Positions 52,791 through 61,339 of a DNA stretch of 64,000 bases are shown one piece after another. Source of the stretch: Tardiphaga robiniae (GTDB lineage Bacteria > Pseudomonadota > Alphaproteobacteria > Rhizobiales > Xanthobacteraceae); the NCBI RefSeq assembly GCF_013359755.1, contig NZ_JABMCJ010000089.1, positions 1 through 64,000 on the forward strand, given 5' to 3'. Position 1 is the stretch's first letter; each line of letters starts with the position of its first letter. The notes under the pieces were generated by a model that did not search any database, had not been told where the DNA came from, and saw nothing but the letters and a program-made list of their open reading frames with translations. The position numbers and the translations under genes are program-made.

Positions 52791-54518
52791 ATGACCGCAA
52801 ACGCCCAGGAAATTAAGGCCGAAACCGAATATCTCGCCAAGCTGCACGAGCTGTGGGCTAAGGCCTGGCCGAAGGGCACGCCGAACAAGCCGCAATATCT
52901 GCATGGCGAGGTGGCGCTGACCGAATATTTGCGTGTCTGGGCGAAGCGTAATCCAGAGAAGCCTGCGGTGATCTTCTATGGTCATATCACCACCTATGCC
53001 GAACTCGACGCGCAGAGTGATCGCTTCGCGGCGCTGCTGATGGAGAAGGGCGTCCGCAAGGGTGACCGTGTCGCGGTGTTCCTGCCGAACTGCCCGCAAT
53101 TCCATATCGTATTCTTCGGCATCCTCAAGCTTGGCGCGATTCACGTCCCCGTCAGCCCGCTGTCGCGCGCGTTCGAATTGTCCTACGAGCTGAACGACAC
53201 CGACACCGAGGTCATCGTAGCGCTGGATCAGCTGGCGCCGGTGGTCGATCAGGTGCGGGGCGAATCAAAGCTGCGGGAGGTGATCGTCACCAGTTTTGCG
53301 GATGTGCTTCCGGCAAAGCCGACCATTCCGGTTCCAGAATCGATCAGCGCTCCGCGCATTGCTATCCCCGGTGCGACCGATCTGTTACCGGCGCTGGCTG
53401 CGCTGCCCGCGCCAAAGCCGCTGCCGCCCGCCGGGCTCGATGATATTGCTGCGCTGAATTACACCGGTGGCACCACCGGCATGCCCAAAGGCTGCGTGCA
53501 CACCCAGCGCGATATGGTCTATACGGCCGCCGCCAATCACGGCATCTCCGTCGTCGCCAATGAAGACAGCGTCTTTCTGTCGTTCTTCCCGGAGTTCTGG
53601 ATTGCCGGCGAGAATTTCGGCCTGATCTTTCCGATGTTTACGGGCGCAACGCTTGTCCTGCTGGCCCGCTGGGATGCGATCGGGGCACTGTCGGCGATCG
53701 ATCACTATAAGGTCAATGTCACTGCAATGCCGGTTGATGGCGCCGTCGAGCTGATGGATCACCCGCGCTTCAAGGAATTCGACCTCTCGTCGCTCAGCCA
53801 GGTGCGCGTCGTATCCTTTGTGAAGAAGCTCAATCCGGCCTATCGCAAGCGCTGGAAGGATCTCACCGGCACGATCCTGACCGAAGCGTCGTGGGGAATG
53901 ACCGAAACCCATACATCCAACACCCTGACGGCCGGTTTCCAGGATGATGATTTCGATCTGCTATCGCAGCCGATCTTTGTTGGCCTTCCGGTGCCCGGAG
54001 CCGAGTTCAAAATCACAGATTTCGAAACCGGTGAACTGGTGCCGCTCGGGGGAGAGGGCGAGATACGTGTCCGCACGCCATCGTTGCTGAAGAGTTACTG
54101 GAACAAGCCGCAGGCGACGGAAGAGTCACTGGTCGATGGCTGGCTGCGCACCGGCGACATCGGCACCATCGATCCGCAGGGATTCCTGCACTTCCTCGGC
54201 CGCCGCAAGGAGATGCTCAAGGTCAAGGGCATGAGCGTATTCCCGCCGGAGATTGAGGCGCTGCTCGGACAACATCCGAAGGTGCTCGGCTCGGGTGTCG
54301 TCGGCCGCGACGATGCCAACAAGGGGCAAGTGCCCGTTGCCTTCATCCAGCTCAAGCCGGAAGAGATCGGTACTATTACGCCTGCCGAGCTGCAGGCGTG
54401 GTGTGCCGAACGGATGGCCGTCTACAAGGTACCGGAGGTTCGCATCATCGACGCGTTGCCGATGACTGCCACCGGCAAGGTGAAGAAGCAGGAACTCGAC
54501 GCCAACGCGCCGCAGTAA
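52791..54518 (+). CDS. AMP-binding acyl-CoA synthetase
   Basis: 575 residues, ANL superfamily. The P-loop is NYTGGTTGMPKGC near 223, a slight variant of YTSGTTG with Gly for Ser. Other motifs: EASWGMTETHT (A5), WLRTGDIG, GRRKEMLKVKGMSVFPPEIE (hinge) and the catalytic Lys region ATGKVKKQEL. The N-terminus has a longer helix (AQEIKAETEYLAKLHELWAKAW) than the ligase at 34256. It should activate the acid imported by the transporter or released from it, giving the CoA ester that the next gene product can carboxylate. Confidence 0.9.
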   Translation: MTANAQEIKAETEYLAKLHELWAKAWPKGTPNKPQYLHGEVALTEYLRVWAKRNPEKPAVIFYGHITTYAELDAQSDRFAALLMEKGVRKGDRVAVFLPNCPQFHIVFFGILKLGAIHVPVSPLSRAFELSYELNDTDTEVIVALDQLAPVVDQVRGESKLREVIVTSFADVLPAKPTIPVPESISAPRIAIPGATDLLPALAALPAPKPLPPAGLDDIAALNYTGGTTGMPKGCVHTQRDMVYTAAANHGISVVANEDSVFLSFFPEFWIAGENFGLIFPMFTGATLVLLARWDAIGALSAIDHYKVNVTAMPVDGAVELMDHPRFKEFDLSSLSQVRVVSFVKKLNPAYRKRWKDLTGTILTEASWGMTETHTSNTLTAGFQDDDFDLLSQPIFVGLPVPGAEFKITDFETGELVPLGGEGEIRVRTPSLLKSYWNKPQATEESLVDGWLRTGDIGTIDPQGFLHFLGRRKEMLKVKGMSVFPPEIEALLGQHPKVLGSGVVGRDDANKGQVPVAFIQLKPEEIGTITPAELQAWCAERMAVYKVPEVRIIDALPMTATGKVKKQELDANAPQ

Positions 54519-54590
54519 ATCGAAACGTTACATGGCCCCCGGTGTGGATGATGCCGCCCCGGATCGCGTCTGTTGTTCACGGAGAATTTG

Positions 54591-57500
54591 ATGCCCTTTC
54601 GCAAGTTGCTGATCGCCAATCGCGGCGAGATCGCCATTCGTATCGCGCGCGCCGCGGCGGACGCCGGCCTTGCCACCGTCGCCATGTATCCGGCCGATGA
54701 CGCGCTGTCGCTGCATGTACGGATCGCCGACGAGTCCACGGAAATCCCCGGCCGTGGTGCGCGTGCTTATCTCGACATCGAAGGCGTGGTTGGTGCCGCG
54801 AAAGCCGCCGGCTGCGATGCGCTGCATCCGGGCTACGGCTTTCTCAGCGAGAACGCCGATCTGGCCCGCCGCTGCGCCGAAGAGGGCATCACCTTTGTCG
54901 GCCCGTCACCCGCGGCACTGCAGCTGTTCGGCGACAAGGTCGCTGCCAAGCAACTCGCCAAGCGCTGTGGTGTGCCGATCATCGCAGGCACCACGGGCCC
55001 CTCGACGCTTGATGAGGTGAAAGCGTTTTTCACATCGCTGGGTAGCAATGCCGCCGTGATGATCAAGGCCATGGCTGGCGGCGGCGGCCGCGGCATGCGC
55101 GTGGTCGAGCGCGCGGAGGATCTCGACGACGCCTATGCGCGCTGCCAGTCAGAAGCCAAGGCGGCCTTCGGCAGCGACGGCGTCTATGTCGAGCGCCTCA
55201 TCCGCAATGCCCGTCATATCGAAGTGCAGATCATCGGCGATCGCCATGGGGATATCAGCCAGCTGTGGGAGCGTGAATGCACCATCCAGCGCCGTAATCA
55301 GAAGCTGGTGGAGGTCGCGCCGAGTCCTTCGCTGTCAGACAAATTGCGCAACCGCATCGTTGAAGCCGCCAAGTATCTCGCGGTAGAGGCGAAGTATGAC
55401 AGCCTCGGCACGTTCGAGTTTCTGGTCGATGGCGAGGCCGGCGAGGGCGAGGGCGCGTTTGCCTTCATCGAAGCCAATCCGCGGTTGCAGGTCGAGCATA
55501 CCGTGACCGAGGAAGTGCTCTCGGTCGATCTGGTGCAGTCGCAACTCGCGGTCGCCGGCGGTGCCACGCTGGCCTCGCTCGGCCTCGATCAGGCCTCGGT
55601 GCCGAAGCCGCGCGGCTTCGCCATGCAGCTCCGCATTAATATGGAAACCATGGATGCCACCGGTGCGACCAAGCCGACTGGCGGTACGCTGGCGGTTTTC
55701 GAGCCGCCATCGGGGCCGGGTGTGCGTGTCGATACGTTCGGTTATGCCGGTTACAGGACCAGCGCGGCTTTTGACTCGCTACTGGCCAAAGTCATCGTCC
55801 ACACACCGATGAAATGGCCGGACGTCATCGCAAAGGGCACGCGGGCGCTGCGCGAATTCCGCATCGAAGGTGTCGCCACCAATATTCCGTTCATGCAGGC
55901 GATCCTCGCCAATGCCGATTTCCAGGCCAATCGCATCAGCACCAGTTTCATTGATCGCAATGTTGCCGAGCTGGTCGGCGCTGCGCAGAACCCCGGAAAG
56001 CCGCTGTTCGACGCGCTCGGTCAGTCTGCGCAGTCGGCCACATCCGCCGGCATGGCGACACCAGTGCCGGAAGGATCGGTACCGGTCGCGGCGCCGCTGC
56101 AGGGTACCGTTGTGGCGATCCCGGTGGCCGAAGGCGACATTGTGCGTCCCGGCCAGCAGCTCGCCATCATCGAATCGATGAAGATGGAGCATCTGGTCAC
56201 AGCGGAGCAGGGCGGCCGCGTCACTCGTATCGCGGCGGCTGACGGCGTCACGCTGATGCAGGGCGAGCCCATTCTTTATATCGAGCCGCAAGACGTCGCT
56301 GGCGACGCAGCGGCGGAAGAAGCGGATGTCGATCTCGATCACATTCGTCCCGACCTTGCCGAACTGATCGCTCGCCAAGGCAACACCCTGGATGAAAACC
56401 GGCCATCCTCGGTCGAGCGCCGCCGCAAGACCAATCAGCGCACTGCGCGTGAGAACATCGCGCAGCTCGTCGATGACGGCTCCTTCATGGAATATGGCAG
56501 CCTCGCCATTGCCGGTCAGCGCCGGCGCCGCGCGCTCGACGATCTCATCAAGAACACGCCGGCCGATGGCCTCGTCGCCGGCACAGCCACGGTCAATGCT
56601 GCGAAATTCGACGATCACGAAGCGCGCTGCATGGTGATTTCCTATGATTACACCGTGCTGGCGGGCACCCAGGGCCATATGAACCACAAGAAGATCGACC
56701 GCATGCTGTCGCTGGTCGAGCAGTGGAAAATGCCGCTGGTGTTTTATGCCGAAGGCGGCGGCGGCCGTCCTGGCGATACCGACCGGCTCGGCATGACCGG
56801 ATTGGACGGTCCGTCCTTCGTACAATTCGCCAAGCTGTCCGGGCTGGTCCCCGTCATCGGTGTTGTGTCCGGCTATTGCTTTGCGGGCAACGCCGCGATG
56901 CTCGGTTGTTGTGACGTTATCATCGCCACGAAGAACGCCTCGATCGGCATGGGCGGTCCTGCGATGATCGAAGGCGGCGGTCTCGGCGTCTATCATCCCG
57001 CTGAAGTCGGTCCGGTGTCGTTTCAGTCGCCGAATGGCGTCGTCGATATCCTCGTCGAGGACGAAGAGGAAGCAACGACGGCTGCGCAAAAATACCTGTC
57101 CTATTTCCAGGGCGCCGTCACCGACTGGCGCGCGCCCGATCAACGGCTGCTGCGTCGCGCAATTCCGGAGAACCGGCTACGCGTCTATGACATTCGTGCT
57201 GTGATCGATCTGATTGCTGACGAGGACTCTGTATTGGAAATCCGCCGTGACTTCGGTGTCGGCATGATCACGGCCTTCATCCGCATAGAGGGTAAGCCGT
57301 TTGGCCTCATCGCCAACAACCCGAAACATCTCGGCGGCGCCATCGATGCTGCAGCCGGCGACAAGGCCGCGCGCTTCCTGCAGCTCTGCGATGCATTCGA
57401 CATTCCGATCGTATCGCTGTGCGACACGCCGGGCTTTATGGTCGGGCCGGAAGCCGAGAAGACCGCGATCGTGCGCCATGTCGCACGCATGTTCGTAACC

Positions 57501-57899
57501 GGTGCCAGCATCACGGTGCCGCTATTCGGCATCGTACTGCGCAAGGGCTATGGGCTCGGCGCGCAGTCGATGATCGGTGGCGGTTTTCACGCCTCGTTCT
57601 TCACGGCGGCATGGCCAACCGGCGAATTCGGTGGCATGGGCCTGGAAGGCTACGTCCGGCTCGGCTTCCGCAAAGAGATGGAGGCGATTGCCGATCCGGT
57701 CGAGCGCGAGACCTATTACAAGAACAAGGTCGCTGAGCTCTATGCCAACGGCAAGGCAACCTCGATCGCCTCGGTGTTCGAGATCGACAACGTCATCGAC
57801 CCCGCCGAGACGCGGCGCTGGGTGATGGCCGGCTTGCGATCAGTGCCAAAACCGCCGCAACGCGAGGGCCGCAAGCGTCCCTGTGTCGATACGTGGTAG
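54591..57899 (+). CDS. Single-chain biotin-dependent acyl-CoA carboxylase
   Basis: 1102 residues holding all three parts in one chain. Biotin carboxylase comes first (residues 1-450: KLLIANRGEIAIRIAR, ATP-grasp loop KAMAGGGGRGMRVV, EANPRLQVEHTVTEE). The biotin-carrier domain follows, with biotinylated Lys531 in ESMKMEH. The carboxyltransferase spans about 590-1090 (N-part with GGGGRPGDTDRLGMTG; C-part DTPGFMVGPEAEKTAIVRH and KGYGLGAQSMIGGGF). This layout is known for long-chain acyl-CoA carboxylases of about 1100 residues; usual bacterial enzymes have separate subunits. ATG 54591 is preferred over TTG 54573 (GGAG upstream). Substrate unknown; the CoA ligase before it suggests an imported acid. 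Confidence 0.92.
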   Translation: MPFRKLLIANRGEIAIRIARAAADAGLATVAMYPADDALSLHVRIADESTEIPGRGARAYLDIEGVVGAAKAAGCDALHPGYGFLSENADLARRCAEEGITFVGPSPAALQLFGDKVAAKQLAKRCGVPIIAGTTGPSTLDEVKAFFTSLGSNAAVMIKAMAGGGGRGMRVVERAEDLDDAYARCQSEAKAAFGSDGVYVERLIRNARHIEVQIIGDRHGDISQLWERECTIQRRNQKLVEVAPSPSLSDKLRNRIVEAAKYLAVEAKYDSLGTFEFLVDGEAGEGEGAFAFIEANPRLQVEHTVTEEVLSVDLVQSQLAVAGGATLASLGLDQASVPKPRGFAMQLRINMETMDATGATKPTGGTLAVFEPPSGPGVRVDTFGYAGYRTSAAFDSLLAKVIVHTPMKWPDVIAKGTRALREFRIEGVATNIPFMQAILANADFQANRISTSFIDRNVAELVGAAQNPGKPLFDALGQSAQSATSAGMATPVPEGSVPVAAPLQGTVVAIPVAEGDIVRPGQQLAIIESMKMEHLVTAEQGGRVTRIAAADGVTLMQGEPILYIEPQDVAGDAAAEEADVDLDHIRPDLAELIARQGNTLDENRPSSVERRRKTNQRTARENIAQLVDDGSFMEYGSLAIAGQRRRRALDDLIKNTPADGLVAGTATVNAAKFDDHEARCMVISYDYTVLAGTQGHMNHKKIDRMLSLVEQWKMPLVFYAEGGGGRPGDTDRLGMTGLDGPSFVQFAKLSGLVPVIGVVSGYCFAGNAAMLGCCDVIIATKNASIGMGGPAMIEGGGLGVYHPAEVGPVSFQSPNGVVDILVEDEEEATTAAQKYLSYFQGAVTDWRAPDQRLLRRAIPENRLRVYDIRAVIDLIADEDSVLEIRRDFGVGMITAFIRIEGKPFGLIANNPKHLGGAIDAAAGDKAARFLQLCDAFDIPIVSLCDTPGFMVGPEAEKTAIVRHVARMFVTGASITVPLFGIVLRKGYGLGAQSMIGGGFHASFFTAAWPTGEFGGMGLEGYVRLGFRKEMEAIADPVERETYYKNKVAELYANGKATSIASVFEIDNVIDPAETRRWVMAGLRSVPKPPQREGRKRPCVDTW

Positions 57900-57940
57900 C
57901 CACAACGAACCGACGGCTCACATTCCCGGAGGAGTTTCCA

Positions 57941-58903
57941 ATGATATCAAAAGCATTCGATACGGTGATTGAGGACAGCGGAAATGCGCTGATCGGCCCG
58001 TGGCGACAGCCCCGACAGATGCTCCATGCGCAGACTTACGACTCTCACGCATCCATCCATGACGATGCCACCGCGCAGAAGCTCGGCTTCAAGGGCGGGA
58101 CCATCGAGGGCCCGACCCATTTCAGCCAGTTTGCACCGCTCTGCGAACGACTGTGGGGCAAGGACTGGTTCGAGACGGGCTGTATCTCGGCGCATTACCG
58201 TGCTGCCGCCTTTGAGGGCGAGGAGGTACAGGCCATTGTCGAAAAGCCGATCGATGGCGGGCATTATTGCACGATCAGGATGGTGAAGCGTGATGGCACC
58301 GAAGTGTTGCGCGGCAGTGCGTCGATCGGCAGTGGCGCGCCGGCCTCCGCCCTGGATATCCGGCTCACTGAGCTGAAGCCGCTGAGTGATGCCGTAATCC
58401 TGCGCGACATCAAACTTGGCATGACCACCGCATCACAGACGGTTCGGATGGATTTCGATCAGAACATGGGCGAGCTCTATCCATTCTCGCTTGAACAGAA
58501 GCTCAAGGTTATCACCGAACCGTCGCCATATTACGCGCCCGAGAGCGCAGGCAACTCGCCATGGGGACGCGCGATCATTCCGATGGAAATGCTCAGCGTG
58601 TTATTTCAGCACGGTAGCAAGAAGGATCGTCTGCCGGTCAAGGGGCCGGCAGTTGGCCTGTTCGCTGATCAGGAGATCCGGTTGCTCTGCGGTCCGCTGT
58701 TCGTTGGAGAAGACTACCGCATAGACCGCAAGGTCGTCGCGATGTCCGGCAGTAAACGCACCGAGAGCCTGTGGGTGCGCACTGAAGTCTTCGATAGCTC
58801 GAACGCGCTGGTCGCGACGATGCTGCTCAATCTGGCGACGCTCAAGGAATCCTACGCCAGCTACGACCAAGAGTACGCTGCGCTTCCTCGAAGCCACGCG
58901 TAG
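57941..58903 (+). CDS. Hot-dog fold protein, MaoC/dehydratase-like
   Basis: 320 residues; ATG 57941 has GGAGGAG five bases upstream and is preferred over the long N-terminal extension. Segments such as QKLGFKGGTIEGPTHFSQF and CISAHYRAAAFEGEEVQAIVEK resemble the N-terminal region of MaoC-type hydratase/thioesterase proteins. The second half may be a degenerate second hot-dog (FSLEQKLKVITEP..., VGLFADQEIRLLCGPLFVGEDY). The canonical D-x4-H hydratase pair cannot be assigned by eye. It closes the operon after the carboxylase and may hydrate or hydrolyse the carboxylated CoA ester; this is a weak inference. Confidence 0.65.
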   Translation: MISKAFDTVIEDSGNALIGPWRQPRQMLHAQTYDSHASIHDDATAQKLGFKGGTIEGPTHFSQFAPLCERLWGKDWFETGCISAHYRAAAFEGEEVQAIVEKPIDGGHYCTIRMVKRDGTEVLRGSASIGSGAPASALDIRLTELKPLSDAVILRDIKLGMTTASQTVRMDFDQNMGELYPFSLEQKLKVITEPSPYYAPESAGNSPWGRAIIPMEMLSVLFQHGSKKDRLPVKGPAVGLFADQEIRLLCGPLFVGEDYRIDRKVVAMSGSKRTESLWVRTEVFDSSNALVATMLLNLATLKESYASYDQEYAALPRSHA

Positions 58904-58980
58904 CCTGATACGCCATCTTTTGGTTCAAGGGGCGGCGAGGCCGGGACAAGAGCATCGGCAATCAGACAAAATTATCTCGA

Positions 58981-59000
58981 GATGTGACGCTCGTCACATC
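58981..59000. promoter_or_regulatory. CRP/FNR-type operator candidate
   Basis: Perfect palindrome with the TGTGA-N6-TCACA core at 58983-58998 and symmetric flanks (GATGTGACG / CGTCACATC). This is the textbook CRP-binding consensus. It lies 50 bases before the small membrane-protein ATG and 534 bases before a nucleotidyl cyclase gene. Confidence 0.6.
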
Positions 59001-59049
59001 CACCTCCAGCGGGAAGCAGTAAGGCTATGTGCCTTATCTGGAGGCGATC

Positions 59050-59385
59050 ATGAGTGCATCGGAAGATGAACTGGAGCAATCCTATCGTCGATTATACCAC
59101 CGCTTGATGATCAGGGCCGGAGTGATTTGCGTCGTCCTCATCTGTGCGATCATGGTTGGGCAGACCGCCGCAGTCCCCGCCATCGTGAAGCAAATCGTTT
59201 CAGGCTTTAACGATATGCATCCATCCCCAGGGGCGGAGGCGCCATCGCTACGCGTAGGTCGTAGTTGCCGGCTGAAGAACTCCTGGTCTATGATCGGGAT
59301 AGCACAATTCGGTCCGGCGGCAGGTATTGAAGACAACGGCTGGCGTATCAAAGTCGAGTCGCGTGGCGACGTGGTTGCAATCTAG
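59050..59385 (+). CDS. Small membrane-anchored protein
   Basis: 111 residues from ATG 59050, which has GGAGG six bases upstream; the in-frame ATG at 59029 is less likely. A cytoplasmic charged N-terminus (SEDELEQSYRRLYHRLM) is followed by one membrane helix (about 23-42, AGVICVVLICAIMVGQTAAV) and a 60-residue outside part with one Cys (GRSCRLKNSW). It has no known domain. It sits between a CRP-like site and the cyclase gene. Confidence 0.6.
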   Translation: MSASEDELEQSYRRLYHRLMIRAGVICVVLICAIMVGQTAAVPAIVKQIVSGFNDMHPSPGAEAPSLRVGRSCRLKNSWSMIGIAQFGPAAGIEDNGWRIKVESRGDVVAI

Positions 59386-59533
59386 CCGTCAGGTGCGGCG
59401 TCCTGAAATCGCCGTTGTTCAAGTCTAGCTAACAAGTTCTTGCGGGAAAAATTGAGTGCGATCCGCCCGTGATACTGAGTTTGTGCGCATTAGTGCACAA
59501 GAGTGCAGATCAGAACAGTGACTAGCGTGGCTG

Positions 59534-61321
59534 ATGGCTAGATCAAGCGCTTCACTCGCATTCGAGAATCCGGAATGGGTGGTGCGAACACTGCTCTTCG
59601 TGGACGTGGTCGAGTCCGTGCGCTTGATGGAAGAGAACGAGGCCAGCACCGTACAGCGATGGCGTAAACTCGTTAAAACGATAGATGAAGATATCCTGCC
59701 GCGGTTCGAGGGGCGGCTTGTAAAGAGCCTTGGGGATGGGCTCCTGATGGAATTCCCTCAATCTCCCCTCGCGGTGAAAGCTGCCTTTGCAGTCCAGAAT
59801 GCGTGTGCGGTTATCAATGAAGGCGTTCCGCAAGATCAGTATATCCTCGTCCGTGAAGGAGCTCACGTCGGTCATCTTCTTGCCGACGAGCACGATGTTT
59901 ACGGGGCTGACGTTAACCTTGCAGCCCGACTCACAGGTTTAGCGGGGCCGGGGGAAATTGTTGTATCGGCCGATGTTCGCGACCAACTCGTGCCTGTATT
60001 GGATGCCGACGTCGAGGATTTGGGAGCTTGTTACCTTAAACATGTGCATGAACCCGTTCGAGCGTATCGTGTCGGCCCACCAGGGCCGCGACCCGTGATC
60101 GAGCCAGGTGCTGTATCAATGCCGAAGTTGCGCGCCACTGTCGCGGTCGTGCCTTTTACTGGGCTGGATGATGGTCCGGAACATCGGGTCATTGGCGAAG
60201 TGCTCGCCGACGAAGTCATATCCGCGCTTTCGCGTTCATCGGAGCTGAACGTCATCTCGCGCCTGTCGACGTCTGTCTTTCGCGGGCGGGATAGTTCGGT
60301 CGAGGAGATCAGTAGTTATTTGACGGCGAACTACGTTCTGTCGGGCTCTTACCGCAAGGCCGGAAGTAAGTTGCGGGTGAACCTCGAACTGGCATCTTCG
60401 TCGAATCTGACGATCGTTTGGTCTGATTCGTTTGTTTGTAGCGCGACAGCTTTGATCAGCGGAAAGGACGGTGCTGTCGCGGGTATTGTGACGGCGGTCA
60501 GCTTGGCGATCATGGCGCGCGAGCTTGAACGCGCGCAGTCGCAATCACTCCCGACCGTCGAGAGCTACACGTTGTTGATGGGGGCGATCGCGCTCATGCA
60601 TCGCCTTTCGGTGCAGGATTTTGACAGGTCGCGTCAGATGCTCCAGGTCCTGACCGAGCGTATGCCCCGCCAGGCCGTACCATGGGCATGGATGGCCAAG
60701 TGGCACATATTGCGGGTCCAGCAGGGATGGACCGATGACTGGAGTGCGGATACGCAACTGGCGCTCGATTGCGGGCGGCGAGCGCTGAGTGCCGATCCGC
60801 GCTGTTCCCTCGCGCTGGTGGTTATGGGCTTTGCTCATACCAATCTGCTGAAACAATTTGACGTCGCGCAGGAGCAGTATGACCTCGCGCTGCGCGTCAA
60901 TCCCAACGATGCGATGGCGTGGCTGCTAAAGGGAACGCTTCTTGCCTTCAAGGATGCAGGAAAGTCGGCAGTCGAACACACCGAGCACGCGCTGAAACTG
61001 TCGCCGCTGGACCCTCACAGATACTTCTACGATTCCCTGGCCGCAACGGCTGCTCTCTCCGCCGGGCAATACAAGCGCGCCATCGACCTTGCGAACCGTT
61101 CGTTGCGCGCAAATCGCACGCATACATCCACGTTTCGCGCGCTGGCGATCGCGCAATGGCAGCTCGGCCTTCAGCAAGAGGCGCGCAGGACGGTGACCGA
61201 ACTGATGAAACTCGAGCCGGGCCTGACGGTCGCGAAATATCGCGAGCGTCACCCCAGTGGGGGATATGAAACCGGCCGCATCTGGTCGAGCGCATTGCAG
61301 GGAGCTGGCGTACCGAATTAG
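59534..61321 (+). CDS. Class III nucleotidyl cyclase with TolB-like and TPR domains
   Basis: 595 residues. The cyclase homology domain spans about 15-180 with the residues for activity intact: metal-binding D24 (LFVDVVES) and D68 (SLGDGLL), purine-contacting K64 and D126, and transition-state N128 and R132 (DVNLAARL). Next (199-305) comes a FlgO/TolB-N-like domain (VAVVPFTGLDDGPEH..., DEVISALSRSSELNVISR). The C-terminal half (about 330-580) has TPR-like helical repeats (e.g. DVAQEQYDLALRVNPNDAMAW). The mix of cyclase, TolB-like and TPR modules occurs in many rhizobial cyclases. It has no membrane segment. The start ATG lacks a clear ribosome site. Product is probably cAMP. Confidence 0.88.
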   Translation: MARSSASLAFENPEWVVRTLLFVDVVESVRLMEENEASTVQRWRKLVKTIDEDILPRFEGRLVKSLGDGLLMEFPQSPLAVKAAFAVQNACAVINEGVPQDQYILVREGAHVGHLLADEHDVYGADVNLAARLTGLAGPGEIVVSADVRDQLVPVLDADVEDLGACYLKHVHEPVRAYRVGPPGPRPVIEPGAVSMPKLRATVAVVPFTGLDDGPEHRVIGEVLADEVISALSRSSELNVISRLSTSVFRGRDSSVEEISSYLTANYVLSGSYRKAGSKLRVNLELASSSNLTIVWSDSFVCSATALISGKDGAVAGIVTAVSLAIMARELERAQSQSLPTVESYTLLMGAIALMHRLSVQDFDRSRQMLQVLTERMPRQAVPWAWMAKWHILRVQQGWTDDWSADTQLALDCGRRALSADPRCSLALVVMGFAHTNLLKQFDVAQEQYDLALRVNPNDAMAWLLKGTLLAFKDAGKSAVEHTEHALKLSPLDPHRYFYDSLAATAALSAGQYKRAIDLANRSLRANRTHTSTFRALAIAQWQLGLQQEARRTVTELMKLEPGLTVAKYRERHPSGGYETGRIWSSALQGAGVPN

Positions 61322-61339
61322 CAGAACGGGAGCAAAAAC

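Noticed and set aside
55779-57143. 454-codon minus-strand frame
   Set aside because: Antisense of the carboxylase carrier and transferase domains.
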